Counted from the stretch's first letter, positions 13,730 through 24,448 are shown. The stretch is 64,000 nucleotides of DNA from Diogma glabrata (GCA_963693315.1 OY856186.1:278585491-278649490), one strand, 5' to 3'. Notes: a model not told the origin generated them from the sequence alone. A program made the numbers and translations.

Positions 13730-14405
13730 ATTTGTCTATTACATTACATCTACGATTTAATACATTGATAACGAAATGAAACAAAAGCAAACAATCGTTT
13801 TCGTTAACAAACTTCGAAAACAATATTGGAAACATTAACTAAGAACTAATATTTGTCAGTAAAAGTTTTTGAGGGGGTGCACCGATTTGTTCGTATATTG
13901 CGAAAGGTTATTATTTTTCTCAAGGATAAAGGGGTTTTGGTAATCCAAAGAAATCTAGAAATTCATTTCTTTACGAGTATAATATTCTGCGGATGGGAGG
14001 GGTTATTCAGAAAATTCACAGCCAGACGTGGCTTGCGCAGTGGTGTCTGCACTCTATAGAGTGACAACGGAACCAACTTTGTTGGTACTTATAAAATTTT
14101 AGAAAGTTTTTTTAAGATAATACTAATAAAATTACCGATTTTCTTTTCCAAGAAACGGCTAGATTGACCGATGTAATGCGCGGAATTTCACAAATTTTAA
14201 ACATGATTGTTCACAACACTATAGTTCCCACGCCAAAAAAAAATTAAAATATATCTGATTATTGATTTATTTAATTTGAAACGCCGTGCTACCTCGGTAA
14301 CGCTAACAGAATTGGGTTGGTGTAGTTGAGAGGGGTAGAGTAAATACTGCTTATACTCAATGATTCTGCGCCATGGCAAATCATTGACGCCACAAAACCA
14401 ATGCA
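13730..14405. other. No recognised gene
   Basis: This AT-rich stretch lies between the LINE tail and the TATA module. An ORF near 13853 has no domain that can be recognised. Base composition becomes more balanced from about 13970. Confidence 0.4.
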
Positions 14406-14411
14406 ACTCAA

Positions 14412-14570
14412 GCGTCTGTTCTCCATGTTAGGGCGGCTTGGAGCGGGCGTCTTTCTTGGATCAAGCGGCTCGCTATATAAACGTGTAACAAGCGTCTGTT
14501 CTCCATGTTAGGGGCGGTTTGTAGCAAGCGTCTGTTTTGGATTAAGCGGCTCGCTATATAAACATTTAAA
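14412..14570 (+). promoter_or_regulatory. Duplicated 80-bp module with TATA boxes
   Basis: Two head-to-tail units begin GCGTCTGTTCTCCATGTTAG at 14412 and 14492. Each ends in AGCGGCTCGCTATATAAAC, with TATATAA at 14474 and 14555. Each unit also contains a second internal GCGTCT-type motif. The module is GC-richer than its surroundings and sits directly upstream of an RTE-like endonuclease start, so an element promoter is a reasonable inference. Confidence 0.6.
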
Positions 14571-14589
14571 AAGGTTGTTTCTGGTGACC

Positions 14590-14970
14590 TTAAGATACAG
14601 AACGAACCCATTCACGAAAATTTGGGTTGGGCGAAGGGCTAACACCCCATTTCCGTAAAAAATTATTGTCATGAATTCTGTACACTGGAGTCGGATTATC
14701 TCGGATTCATTGTTGGAACGACCTTGGAAACTGTACCCGGACTACGATTTAAAAATGGGAACCTGGAACGTGCTAAGCCTTAGAAAACCAGGAGATCTAC
14801 TAAAACTTCCAAACCAAATTGATATCTATACACAAGAACTAAGATGCCCAGCGAGTGGAATCCACGAAACAGCCAAGCGATACACTCTCTACTATTGCGG
14901 TCATGAAAACGGAGAATTTCGAGTTGGCTTTCTCATACATCGTCGCATGAATCAACATGTTATCGACTTT
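14590..14970 (+). pseudogene. RTE-type LINE 5' end: truncated endonuclease
   Basis: From ATG 14671 the protein reaches MGTWNVLSLRKPGDLL, a typical start of an RTE-clade AP endonuclease. Further family-like blocks follow, including YTLYYCGHENGEFRVGFLIH. Compared with the family, the segment between PNQIDIYTQELRCP and the glycine-rich block appears slightly shortened. The endonuclease stops matching at about 14970 (the VIDF block), before the catalytic Asp and His motifs, so it cannot be active. The untranslated leader holds GGGCGAAGGGCTAACACCCC, which resembles leaders of insect RTE elements as I remember them. Confidence 0.65.
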
Positions 14971-15605
14971 TGCCTAATTAACAAAATTCAACTGACATTT
15001 AATACTTGCACCCGTTTCATTTATCGGAAAAAGAACTATGACAGGATTTCAGACTATGCGAAATCAATCTTAGGTTGCAATATTAAAGATTTTTATGAAT
15101 TTTGTATGTGCTCTTATATTTTTAAAATTTTAAGAGATGGTGAACCTATTTATCTCCGTGAAAAATTACAAAAATTAACTTCTGCACGATCAAACAATTT
15201 TTTGATTCCTCGTAATTCCCCGTTAATTTTAAATTCTTCCTTCTTCGTCCGGGGAGTCAGCAGTTGGAATTCCTTACCCTTGAGTATCAAATCATCAATG
15301 TCGCCATGCGGATTTAAAAGAAGCCAAGAAGGTATTTTACGCATTTTAATTACTCCCAGTTATCATATTAGGATTTCTTTATCTATATTTGTCTCCAAAA
15401 TATAATTAAAAATAAAAGTGGGAAAATGAATAAATTATTTATGTTTAAATTGTACTTATGATTAAATTGAAATTAAATTGAACATTTTAAATTATATATT
15501 TGAGAATATATTATATATTAATATATACGCGTCTCCTATTTTTTGCCTTTTAAGTTTTTTTGTTATTATAGCATATTGATTATAAGCGAAATAAATAAAT
15601 AAATT
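14971..15605 (+). mobile_element. 5'-truncated CR1/Jockey-type LINE 3' end
   Basis: In the same open frame as the RTE fragment, the protein changes at about 14971 into the C-terminal end of a Jockey-superclade reverse transcriptase. Recognisable blocks are TFNTCTRFIY, SYIFKILRDG, NNFLIPRNSP and FFVRGVSSWNSLPLSIK. The 3' UTR ends with AAATAAATAAATAAATT at 15590-15606, a microsatellite-like end of the CR1 kind. The fusion of two LINE types in one frame is presumably accidental. Confidence 0.7.
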
Positions 15606-15659
15606 TCCTCACTCGTCACACTCACTCGCGCATATAAATCCCTTGACTTTTTAGAATAA

Positions 15660-17150
15660 GTAATTTTTATCGACGTTTCTTCCTCATGTTGCCGATTGGT
15701 TAAGCCATTTTAAAAGGTTCTAAAACAAAATACAAACGATGTTAACTGATCGGAATCATCTCTCCATGTTTTTAGAAACTGTAAAAGCAACTCAGCGAAC
15801 GTCGCTCATTATTCTCTAGATGCCAAACTCGTTAAATTATGGTCGTCATTGACGACACTAAGCAGTTGGTGCAGTCGTTCAACAACTGGTCACCTACTCT
15901 CTCACTGTCTCGAGAGGGCAGCCGCTCAATTTTTTTCGGTAAGACTAACCGTAACACAACAGGGCTATAGCGTTTATGATCGTGATCCATTTGTCTGTTT
16001 TTTGCCATCTATACACTTTCGATATCTTCTAGATTTTGTTGAATTCACATCCTATCATTAAACCCTTAATTTAACCATTGTTGCAAAATCCAGACAAAGC
16101 TGGTCTCAGACAATTAAAACATCTGGATAAAATCAACTAGTTTGCCACTGACGTACGACATATTTCTAGAATTGATAATGTTGTTGCTGAAGCTTTGATC
16201 AGATACAGTTGCCTGCCTAAGATGCATCGATTGTACGGCAATTGTCATCAAACTAATTATTCAGGGTTGAAGAAACTACTTTCAGAAAACAGAAAACACT
16301 TAAATTTCAACAGTTTCCTCTATCCTGCCCTATCATATTTATTCCGCGACGTTGTAACGAGGAAACAACATCTATATTTATTTCAAAACAGTTTAGTTAA
16401 AACGTTTTCGTGCAAATGGACAACATATCTCATCCCGGAATCAATTCTCTTCTATTAAATTACTGACTGACCGTCAATAAGATGTTCGGGAAATGACTCG
16501 AAACTGTTTACAGTGTTAGAAATCTAAAATTTCACGACATACTCGATCTTTCCTATCTAAATATACTTCAGCTTCGGAACATGACGATTTGTCGAAGTTT
16601 ATTTAAATATTTTTGGACCAATGTCTTCATCTGAATGATTGGTCAATGGTATTATGTAAAAGAAATTACGCCGCCAACAATAGCGACTGCTGTTTATTCT
16701 TGGTGGATATCTTGCTTCCGAGTTCCTAATTTCATTGGGACATAATGTGTCACAATCGACTAGATTGAATACGTACTCTCCCGATTATACTTCTTGGTTT
16801 GTGTACAGCTTTTCGGGAAGATTTTAAATCTATATCTGCGGAATTAGTGCATGGATCTTTCCCTTACGCTTGTCGGGACACTTTTTATCGGAACAAACAA
16901 CATTGTTTCCACAGAATTTTATAGCTAACTTCAAGTTGCATTTCAAGAATCTCCGACGTTTGGAGATTTCAACGATTTGAAAACCTGCTAACACGTTTTC
17001 CTCACATAAGACACGGTCCGAAGGTTGTTGCAACGAACCAACGATAGCTCCTATTTCGTCATCAATCGAGATGACAAAACTTTCACTACAGATATTAGAT
17101 GACGAAAGGTCAATGTTGGTATCGACAGACTTAAACCCAGTTATCAGGAT
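15660..17150 (+). pseudogene. Ty3/gypsy pol relic (RT end, RNase H, integrase)
   Basis: Pol fragments occur in the normal order across several frames. The end of the reverse transcriptase lies near 15670-15715. An RNase H region follows (IHFRYLLDF near 16010-16040, then an RQLKHLD block near 16105-16135). Next comes the typical DVRHISRIDNVVAEAL end of RNase H (about 16150-16200). The integrase zinc-finger segment is near 16410-16560, with the NISHPGIN and KSKISRHTRS blocks. The integrase core has an AVYSWWISCFRVPNF block near 16690-16730. The pol C-terminus is near 16795-16870 and near 17110-17145. Many stops and frameshifts show an old inactive copy. No gag, env or LTR pair was identified. 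Confidence 0.75.
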
Positions 17151-19450
17151 GACACTCAGTCTGACCGATCACCGATCAACCATTCACCGATAATATTTAG
17201 CTCTGCTCAGCATTGTTCTACTTGTTTTGAATCGTACGAAACAAAATCGCAACTCTAACTCCAATTCTTCTTTGATTTTACACTGCGATCAAAATTACCT
17301 TTCGGTTTATAACGCAATACGTTGCAAGGTTTTAAATTTATTATTACAAAATTACATTACTGATATGACTTTATGCCAATATCGCTGGTAAGAGAGTGTT
17401 TGTGGCGTACTTTTAAACTAAAAATTGCGCGCTTGGATCTTTAAAAGTTACAATCACTAAAATCAGTGTTTTTGAATTGTCAGAGAATTCATTTCGCTTT
17501 TTAAACGTTTTTGATACATTTTATAGACGTAAGCAGGAACAGTGACAATTCATATACCGCGCTATGTTTGTACAGTGTACTTTATATTATGGTCGATGTT
17601 GGTACCATTTTTGGATATTCAATTAATTTGTTTATTAAAATATAATAAACAAATGTTAAGGCAATATCTGTTGTCTGAATCATTAGGAGCTTTCTTCATT
17701 AGCGGTTTATGAATGAATAGGGCAGTTGTCGAAAATAATTGTCTCACCCTATAAATAAACCCTGGTGTAGACATAGTCAATTTGATTGAATTATGGATCT
17801 ATTTGTTTTTTTTTTTTCTCACAAGAATTGTCATGTCTTAAATTAAATTAAAACTAAAAAAAGATTCATTGTATTGTCAAATGTCTATGCCATTTTTTAT
17901 GTGTTTTCTTTAGAGTTTATCACTTTTATGTTTCATGATCACAAATCACGATTTTTAGTTTTCATCGAAATAATTTTGTTGTTTTAAGTTTTTAGTTTCA
18001 ATCTCACTAAACTGACCGCTTTTTTATTATTGTTGTTTTTATTTTATTTCATTAGAGAAGAGAATTTTAAGATGGAATATAAGAAAAAAAACAATAAATT
18101 TAAGTTAGTATATAATAAGTGAATCTCTTTGGTGATTATTTTATATATAGACACGTTTTCTTTAATTTTGATAAAGAAATGCTTTTATTTTAAAGGAGTA
18201 ATTACATTAAAGAAACCAGATTAATTTTTTTTTAGAAAAATAACATGAAAATTAATCAAAAAGCTTTTATTGTTAGTTCATTGAACATGTTCATATTTCG
18301 CATAAAACCTAAGTGTTATACTTATTTATTTATGCCTATTATTTGTTATTAGAAATGATGACTTGCTCTAATTATAACAAAAATATTGCTAAAGACTTCA
18401 ATCTTTAGTGTGGTAATTTCGTTATTGGAAGTTGTCGATTTTAGCTTAAATTTATGTTGGATATATGCATAAATGAAGATGAATAAAAACGGACACCACA
18501 AACGTGAATTAGATAGTCATAGATATAAGAGAATGAATTTTTTTATAATAAATATTAAAATACTTAAATGTACATTTCACGTAATATATATTTAGAGATC
18601 TTGTGAGAAAGATTTCGATTCCCGTTATAGTTTTTTTATCATTTAAAAAAAAAATTCTAAATCATTTGTATAAAGTAAAGAAGAAAATAAATAATAAATG
18701 AGGTTAAAAGATTATAAGAGTTTTGGCAAAATTGAAAAAATCTTATCCGAACTTCTATGTTGTATATTGAACCCACCATCTATGAGTCATTTCCATCTAA
18801 TTCAAATAGCGAAACATTTATTTTTAAAAATTTTTGTTCTTTACATAATTATTTTAATATTAAATTTATAAACGATATGAAGTGAGCAATGCGTTTTTGT
18901 AAAGCTTCTTGTAGTTTTATTTTTATTGTGTCTTGTTTATAATATTCCGTTTTTTTTTGAAATAATTTCATTTTTTACATAAGAAATTATATTGATTGAT
19001 TGTTTTATATATTTTTTTGTTGTTTATTTCAATGTTCCACGTGATTATAATTTTAAAACAGATTTTGTGTTTTCTTTAGTTTTCGTTTTTAAGCAAGACA
19101 ACAACAACAAAAATTGATTCCAAGAAAACATTTTTTTAAAGTAGTTTTGATGATATAATTTTATGTTTTGTGCGTTTTTTATTGAATTTTTAAATTGATT
19201 TATATGTGTCCATATGATACTATATAAGGATAAAGATTGTCATTTGTCGTATGATTTAACCTTGAAAATGTTTACTTTACTGTACCTATACCTTGTGTGG
19301 GTTTCGTTTTATTTTGCGGGATATTTATGTTTCCTTCAATTTCGTTTCACAGCAACAAAATGAATTGAAAAGAAAAGGACTGTAGTGACATTCCTTTAAG
19401 AGTTATAAAGGTTGATTATTTGAGAAATAAGACTCTTATTATATTATATT
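17151..19450. other. AT-rich stretch without recognised features
   Basis: Nothing beyond AT-rich sequence and long homopolymer runs is seen. The part next to 17150 could hold the 3' end of the gypsy relic, but no LTR boundary could be placed. Confidence 0.4.
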
Positions 19451-19452
19451 AT

Positions 19453-20092
19453 ACTCTGGAACGATCATATAATGGCCATAGCAAAGAGCGCGTCAAGAAA
19501 AGTCGGCCTCCTCAATAGATGTAAACAATATTTTACTTCGCATCAATTACTCCACATTTATAAGTCCTATATTCGTCCCTGTATGAAGTATTGTTGTCAA
19601 GTTTGGGGCGCTGCATCTGTTATCATCCTAGCTCTTTTGGACTCTGTTCAAAAGCGTGCTATTCGAATTGTTGGTGATCGAAATTTAACATTAAATCTTG
19701 ATTCCCTACAACATCGTCGCACTGTTGCTGATCTCGTTTTCTTTTATAAATATCGTCACCAGCAGTGCTCGGATGAAATCAGGTCCATAATGCCTCAGAC
19801 ATATGTTTTTCCCCGTTTAACTCGTCAATCGGTTTATGCAAACAGTCAAACTGTCGAGATTACTCACTGTCATAGTAATAAAATGCAAAGGGATTTCTTT
19901 GTGCGTACATCGTACAAATGGAATGCTTTGCCCGAATCAATAGTCTCGAGTGCCATCAATTCACAAATATTTAAAAAAAGCGTCCACCAACACCTCTAAG
20001 ACGCATGTTGTTGTGGGACCTAGGTCTTAAAAGGTATCTATGTGTTGTGACACATTTTGTAATTCCTACTACACAACACTTTTTATTAAAAA
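19453..20092 (+). mobile_element. 5'-truncated LINE, same family as 49457-53087
   Basis: The block starts at ACTCTGGAACGATCATATAATGG, matching 52406 onwards, and keeps one open frame (19472-19999) for the reverse transcriptase C-terminus. Visible blocks are SYIRPCMKYCCQVWGAAS, VQKRAIRIVGDR, LQHRRTVADLVFFYKY and SYKWNALPES. The 3' UTR (GTTGTGGGACCTAGGTCTTAAAAGG, then CACAACACTTTTTATT) and the A tail match the other copy. This copy keeps the bases and the Trp codon that are lost in the longer copy. It is a dead-on-arrival insertion of an element that was probably active. Confidence 0.9.
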
Positions 20093-20780
20093 AAAAAAAC
20101 TTCAGACAAGAAATAAGCAGAGAGAGACCATGAGTGTTGTTCAGCATGAACGAAAATATTTTAAGTAAGTCAAGCTAAAGATCTAATTGAACGAATTTTC
20201 GAATATTCTGTTTGTTGGCATGATTTTTTGATGAGCAGGATTAAGAATTGCAAGAAAGCCAAGAAGCGTGTTTGAAATGAATTCAAATACGATTCGATGA
20301 CAGACATCCGTTCTATTTGAATGTTTCTCTTCTTCCGGTTGTTGTGTTTGGAATTTGTTGATTAGCTTTTTGTCTGTAGTGTATGATAATGTTTAAATAG
20401 CTGTTGTTTCCACCTCCAGCTGTTTCCAACTATAGCTGTTTCCACGTCTAGTAAATGTACATTGCTGGTTTGTTAAAAATTTACATTTTGATTAAACTGT
20501 AATTAACAACGAAAAAAAAACCTTCATTTTAAAATTATTTTTAAAAATTTGGAAAATTTTAGGCACAGAAATTTTTCTAACATTATAATTAAATTTATTT
20601 TTCTAATACTAAATTAAATAATAAATAATTAAAATAAATTCAATTAATATTATAAAAACTTCGATGTTTTCAAAATCTTTAAAATTTTTTATTTCTTAAT
20701 TACTGAGTTTATGCTACAATTTTTTTTAAAAACTAATTTATATAAATTTTAAATGTTGAATTTTTCACCATTTATTGATT
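20093..20780. other. No recognised gene
   Basis: AT-rich sequence. A short direct repeat GCTGTTTCCA occurs near 20400-20445. No coding or RNA feature is supported. Confidence 0.4.
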
Positions 20781-20870
20781 GAATATAGTCGATTTACGGG
20801 CGTTTTTAGGTGGAATTTTAAATTATAAAGTCATTGACATGTTATTTAAAGTAGATAAAAATTGTAAAGG

Positions 20871-21053
20871 ATGCGCTATAGTTGCTATACTGGAGAATCC
20901 TCCAAATATTTAAATAAAAGGACGTATCAACACTCCGTCGACTCCAAAACAAGGTTGAAATCCCCAGTAACAACTCACTCCAACTTCCCCCTAATACTAC
21001 CCAATAAATCTAATAAATTCCGATACAATGGGAATGACGTAAATTTACACTAA
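20871..21053 (+). pseudogene. Penelope-like GIY-YIG endonuclease fragment
   Basis: The translated start CYTGESSKYLNKRTYQHSVD fits the Y-x-G-x-[TS]-x3-L-x2-R-x3-H pattern of the GIY-YIG endonuclease at the C-terminus of Penelope-like retroelements. Just upstream in another frame is a C-x2-C pair (about 20855-20867) of the kind found before this domain, so a frameshift separates the two. Only about 40 residues are recognisable and the rest of the element is missing. The call rests on this short motif. Confidence 0.55.
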
Positions 21054-21229
21054 TCTTATAAACCGATAACTCAGCCTGTTGCATGAATATTAGACTACCT
21101 CATTCCAATAACCTAAAGCAATGGTATAGAATTATAATACAAATCAATATAATTTTTAAAATATGTATACTGTCAGCTATCTGGCATTTTAATTAACAAT
21201 TTGTTTATCTGTTAGCAGAGTATACCCTA

Positions 21230-21425
21230 TTTTTCGATTTAATGATTCATTTGTTTCGATAATATGATTTTTTATTCTACTTTATGAATTCCAATCATCT
21301 GATTTCTCGATTTTATGAATTAAATTTTCGACTATATGCTTTTCGGTGATGTGCTCTTTCGATGTTTTAATGACTTTTCGACGAAATGAATTTTCAGTGA
21401 TATGACATTTCGATCTAATGAAAAA
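21230..21425. repeat. Degenerate TTTCGA...ATGA short tandem repeat
   Basis: Words such as TTTTCGATTTAATGA, TTTCGATAATATGA, TTTTCGACTATATG and TTTCGATCTAATGA recur every 20-28 bases, giving a decayed minisatellite of about eight units. Confidence 0.55.
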
Positions 21426-21679
21426 TAAATCAAAAAAAACTAAAAATAAAATTCAATGACTTTATAATTTAAAATTTCACCTACAAACTCCTGTAAATCA
21501 AATCAACTATATTTAAATTTAATATAATTTAAAAAAAAATTTAAACTTTTTTACAAGTCCACCTGTGTCACCAATGCTATAAACTGATAGACTTTTTCTT
21601 AAATAAAAAGTGATGTGTATTAGGGATTATAATATAATTTATACCACAACAACACATAAATGCCTTTATGAATTTATAC

Positions 21680-21854
21680 CAGTGGCAAGATGTTGTAACA
21701 TCACTTTTGACGATTCTATTGTATTTTACGCTAATCGGTAAACAAAACGACTGTGGTAAATAAGATAATCGACAGTCGTTTTGTGCTACAGCATACCGAT
21801 TAGCGTAAAATACGATAGAATCGTCAAAAGTGATGTTACAACATCTTGCCCCAG
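21680..21854. mobile_element. hAT-like MITE with long inverted repeats
   Basis: The left end CAGTGGCAAGATGTTGTAAC pairs with the right end TTACAACATCTTGCCCCAG. The arms (about 70 bp) continue through CATCACTTTTGACGATTCTA and TTTTACGCTAATCGGT with few mismatches. The CAGNGGC-like tips suggest a hAT-derived MITE. No convincing 8-bp target duplication could be placed. Confidence 0.75.
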
Positions 21855-21901
21855 AATTAGTTTATTTTTCTAAATCTGATGCACTTCCTGGACTTTAATA
21901 C

Positions 21902-22587
21902 TGTTACGATTACAGAAAAATCTAGATGATTACAGAAAAATCTAGACGATTACGGTCACTTCCAGGAAAATCAAATCAACAAAATACTACAACAAAATGA
22001 ATGAAATGAATAATGTTGTTGTTGTCCTGTTCTTGGAACTTGGGTCGACAAAATAAATAAAATTGAATGATTTTATGAATCAGGTCAGCATAACGTGAAG
22101 TAATCGAATATTCTACTGTTTTCTCAAGGTTTCTAAAAAGATACCTCGAATTTTCTAGAACATAAGCAGAATTGTATAAAAGCGATTGTCTGTTGTAGAT
22201 TAAGGATTAGTTTTATTTTAAACCTGCGATAGTGAAGTTAAAATTATAAAAGTGATTTTTAAATTAGTTTTTGTGTAAAGTTATAAGTGTAATAAAGTTA
22301 TAAGTGTTATTAAGTAGAAATATTTTGTGTATTATTTTGAACTTTATGAACTGGAAATTTCTACAATAAACCGTTGGAGTTCTGAAGCTGTTGAAAGAAT
22401 ATTATAGTTAGGAATATTGTTTGCTGTATTGTTTCCTGTTGTTGTGGAACAATTAAGGTGCTGAAGACTTAATAAAACCTGGTGTTTGTGCTTACTAATC
22501 AGTGATCGAACTCAGAAAGAGATTGGGAATTGCGTTTATCGAATTGTGAGTTAGGCCAATTCGAAAGAAGGTTAGAAAAACATAACA
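21902..22587 (+). mobile_element. Solo LTR with ATAC target duplication
   Basis: The 686-bp unit runs from TGTTACGATTAC to AAAAACATAACA (TG...CA ends) and is flanked by ATAC on both sides (21898-21901 and 22588-22591). A TATA-like TGTATAAAAGCG lies near 22173 and an AATAAAACC signal near 22475. A 20-bp internal duplication (GATTACAGAAAAATCTAGA) sits at the 5' end. Related copies are at 24449-25055 and 1-670. No internal coding region accompanies it, as expected of a solo LTR left by recombination. Confidence 0.8.
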
Positions 22588-22846
22588 ATACAGTTGATTT
22601 TAAGTGAGTTTAGGGTTTCGCTAAAGAGCGTTGCTAAACTGAATCTGCTAAACTGAATCATTCAATTTTGAACCAAATTTGTTTGTACACTAAAATTCAA
22701 CGAAAGAAGCAGTTCTTTCAAAATTATTAAGAAAAAACGGTTAAAGAAAAAGCTTAAAATTTTAGACACAATAATTTCAATATTAAATAAAAATTAGTCC
22801 GGCCCAAAATCTACATGTTATTTTTTCTTTTGTGCTCAGGGCTTAA

Positions 22847-23066
22847 TGCTTGCATCGATTGGCCTATGCTGAATATCCACACAAAAAATAGGTGGATTGG
22901 TGCATCCCAGAATGCGATCTACGTTTTTTCTATACTTATAAGCGTTTTTGAGATATAAGCTAACAAATCTCGCATCTAGTTTTACTATATATAAAAGCGC
23001 TAGCTCTTGGATGCCCCAATTAGCCCAATTTTTTGAGTGGATATTCAGTATAGGCCAATGCAAGAA
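22847..23066. mobile_element. TTAA-flanked MITE, 220 bp
   Basis: Terminal inverted repeats of about 70 bp carry GGCCTATGCTGAATATCCAC on the left and GTGGATATTCAGTATAGGCC on the right. They continue inward to GATTGGTGCATCCCAGAA and its partner. TTAA lies immediately outside both ends (22843-22846 and 23067-23070), as for piggyBac-type insertion. Confidence 0.75.
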
Positions 23067-23303
23067 TTAAACCTAGAGTACAAATGAAAAAAACTTCGGA
23101 CAAGTGCGTATAAAGTTCACTCGCCAAGAGTTCCGTGAATGTAAATAACACAATATCAAAATATTTGGCATAAAGTTGTGTTGTAAAGTGTTTATATTGC
23201 CAGACCAAAGACACATCGTAAATATCAATAGTAAATGACATATGTGTTATTATGGTTTTCCATATTATTTACTGTTTGTGTGCTTGTGTCACTTTTGAAT
23301 TAA

Positions 23304-23781
23304 AGTGCAATATTTAAAAATATACTTTTTACTGTTTATTTTTTATTTTATTAATAATAATATAAACTTCTTTATAGTAACAATTTGAATTTTCATATTC
23401 TATTTGATGATATTGTTTAGATATTAGTAATTGTAGGTTGTATACTTCTAATGTTATGTAATTTATTTTTGTGTAGAGTTCTTGAATTTGTTTTGTTAAC
23501 CATGTAGCTTCTGCTGTTTGTTTAACTATTTGTGCGGCTTTGGATCTATTGTTGACTTTGATGTTAATCAAAGGCATTATTCTATATCTCTTGCAACATC
23601 GGTTGAAATGTAAATTAAATTTGTTTTGTTGTAATTTTACTAATTTGTAATAATAAATTTTCATTATTTCACTTGGTGGTGTATTCAATTCAAATTGTTA
23701 CTATAAGGAAGTTTATATTATTATAAATAAAATAAAAATTTAAAAATAAACAGTAAAAAGTATATTTTTAAATATTGCATT
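23304..23781 (-). mobile_element. TTAA-flanked element with about 95-bp terminal inverted repeats
   Basis: The left arm at 23306-23395 (TGCAATATTTAAAAATATAC, then TTTTTACTGTTTATTTTT) is the reverse complement of 23687-23779, with a few indels. TTAA is symmetrically placed at 23300-23303 and 23782-23785. The interior is almost completely filled by an ORF on the minus strand. The tips are not the CCC-type ends of standard piggyBac elements, so the family is open. Confidence 0.7.
23329..23688 (-). CDS. Hypothetical 119-codon ORF, possibly Penelope N-terminal-like
   Basis: The minus-strand frame opens inside the right inverted repeat and closes inside the left one. The first ATG is at about 23664. 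A 23688 start would need TTG. The protein is Lys/Asn/Tyr-rich with no membrane segment. Its layout is a short basic helix, then FNRCCKRYRIMPLINIKV, then a long polar helix ending in YNLQLLIS. This recalls the N-terminal segment that precedes the reverse transcriptase in Penelope-like elements, as far as I remember that family. No catalytic motif is present. It may be a captured fragment held between inverted repeats, or chance openness in AT-rich DNA. Only transcription or homologue data could show whether it is used. Confidence 0.35.
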   Translation of the reverse strand: MNTPPSEIMKIYYYKLVKLQQNKFNLHFNRCCKRYRIMPLINIKVNNRSKAAQIVKQTAEATWLTKQIQELYTKINYITLEVYNLQLLISKQYHQIEYENSNCYYKEVYIIINKIKNKQ

Positions 23782-24167
23782 TTAATTTTAATTTTAAAGT
23801 AAAAGACAATCTCATCTAAATTAATCGAAATGATATAAAAAATATTACTTTAGGTTAAATCTTATTCCTGTCTCTTTGTGGTAACTAAGGAACGACTCAA
23901 TTACACCACCTTGTAAATGGTTTATATTGGAAAAAAATGTCTGTTAATCAACGACAAAACTTAGTGGGTGGGAGGGGTTAATACTAAAAATAGCACTTTT
24001 TTGACAATAATTCCAAAACTGTGCACCGCAAAATTCTTAAAAAAAATTGCAATGTTTCTTAATTTTGGTACTCTTTCAAATGACACTCCACTCATGTGGG
24101 TTTTAAATGGTGTTTAACTTTAAATAAAAACACTTAAAATAAAAATAGAATAACAATATAGGGTTTT

Positions 24168-24390
24168 TTTACTCATGAGATTTGAGCAACTTTTTATTAT
24201 TATTTTTTAATAGTAGCACAATGCTTTAAAATGTAGCTAGCTTCATTCTCTATTAATAATGACTCATGAGGATAAAGTTAAGAAATTTTTAACTTTTCCA
24301 TTGAGAAAAAGATATTTCAAAATTAAATTTTTTTCCCTCAAAATAAATTTTTATACAAACTTGGATCTCATGAGTAAAAGTATTTTCATT
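24168..24390. repeat. Possible small inverted-repeat element
   Basis: TTACTCATGAGATTTGAG near 24168-24186 pairs with CTTGGATCTCATGAGTAAA near 24360-24380. The core TACTCATGAGAT is shared, but the arms are short and no target duplication is evident. Confidence 0.35.
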
Positions 24391-24448
24391 GTGCATGCAC
24401 TCTAAGAGTCTAAGATAGTGTTAAAAATTGCTAGAAATAAATCAAGGT

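Larger units (their letters stand above)
20783..21510. repeat. Inverted-repeat pair flanking a Penelope fragment
   Basis: The arm at 20783-20836 (core GAATTTTAAATTATAAAGTC) pairs with 21453-21510 (core GACTTTATAATTTAAAATTT). The outer part GTCGATTTACGGGCG pairs imperfectly with CTCCTGTAAATCAAAT. The arms are about 50 bp long with several mismatches and enclose about 615 bp. That interior contains the GIY-YIG fragment at 20871-21000 and a degenerate TTTCGAN-ATGA repeat at 21230-21425. Confidence 0.65.
23080..24145. repeat. Dispersed element copy, interrupted by a TTAA MITE
   Basis: The start (CGGACAAGTGCG, then CTCGCCAAGAGTTCCGTGAA) resembles 34375-34425 (CCGGTCAAGTGCG, then CCAAGGGTTCCAGAAATG). 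The right part at 23990-24110 (ACTGTGCACCGCAAAATTC, then CTCTTTCAAATGACACTCCA) matches the tandem units at 41100-41760. The element at 23304-23781 is inserted between the two parts. Confidence 0.55.

Noticed and set aside
19423..20117. AGAAATAAG on both sides of the truncated LINE as a target duplication
   Set aside because: The left word is about 20 bp away from the LINE start and is AT-rich, so chance is likely.
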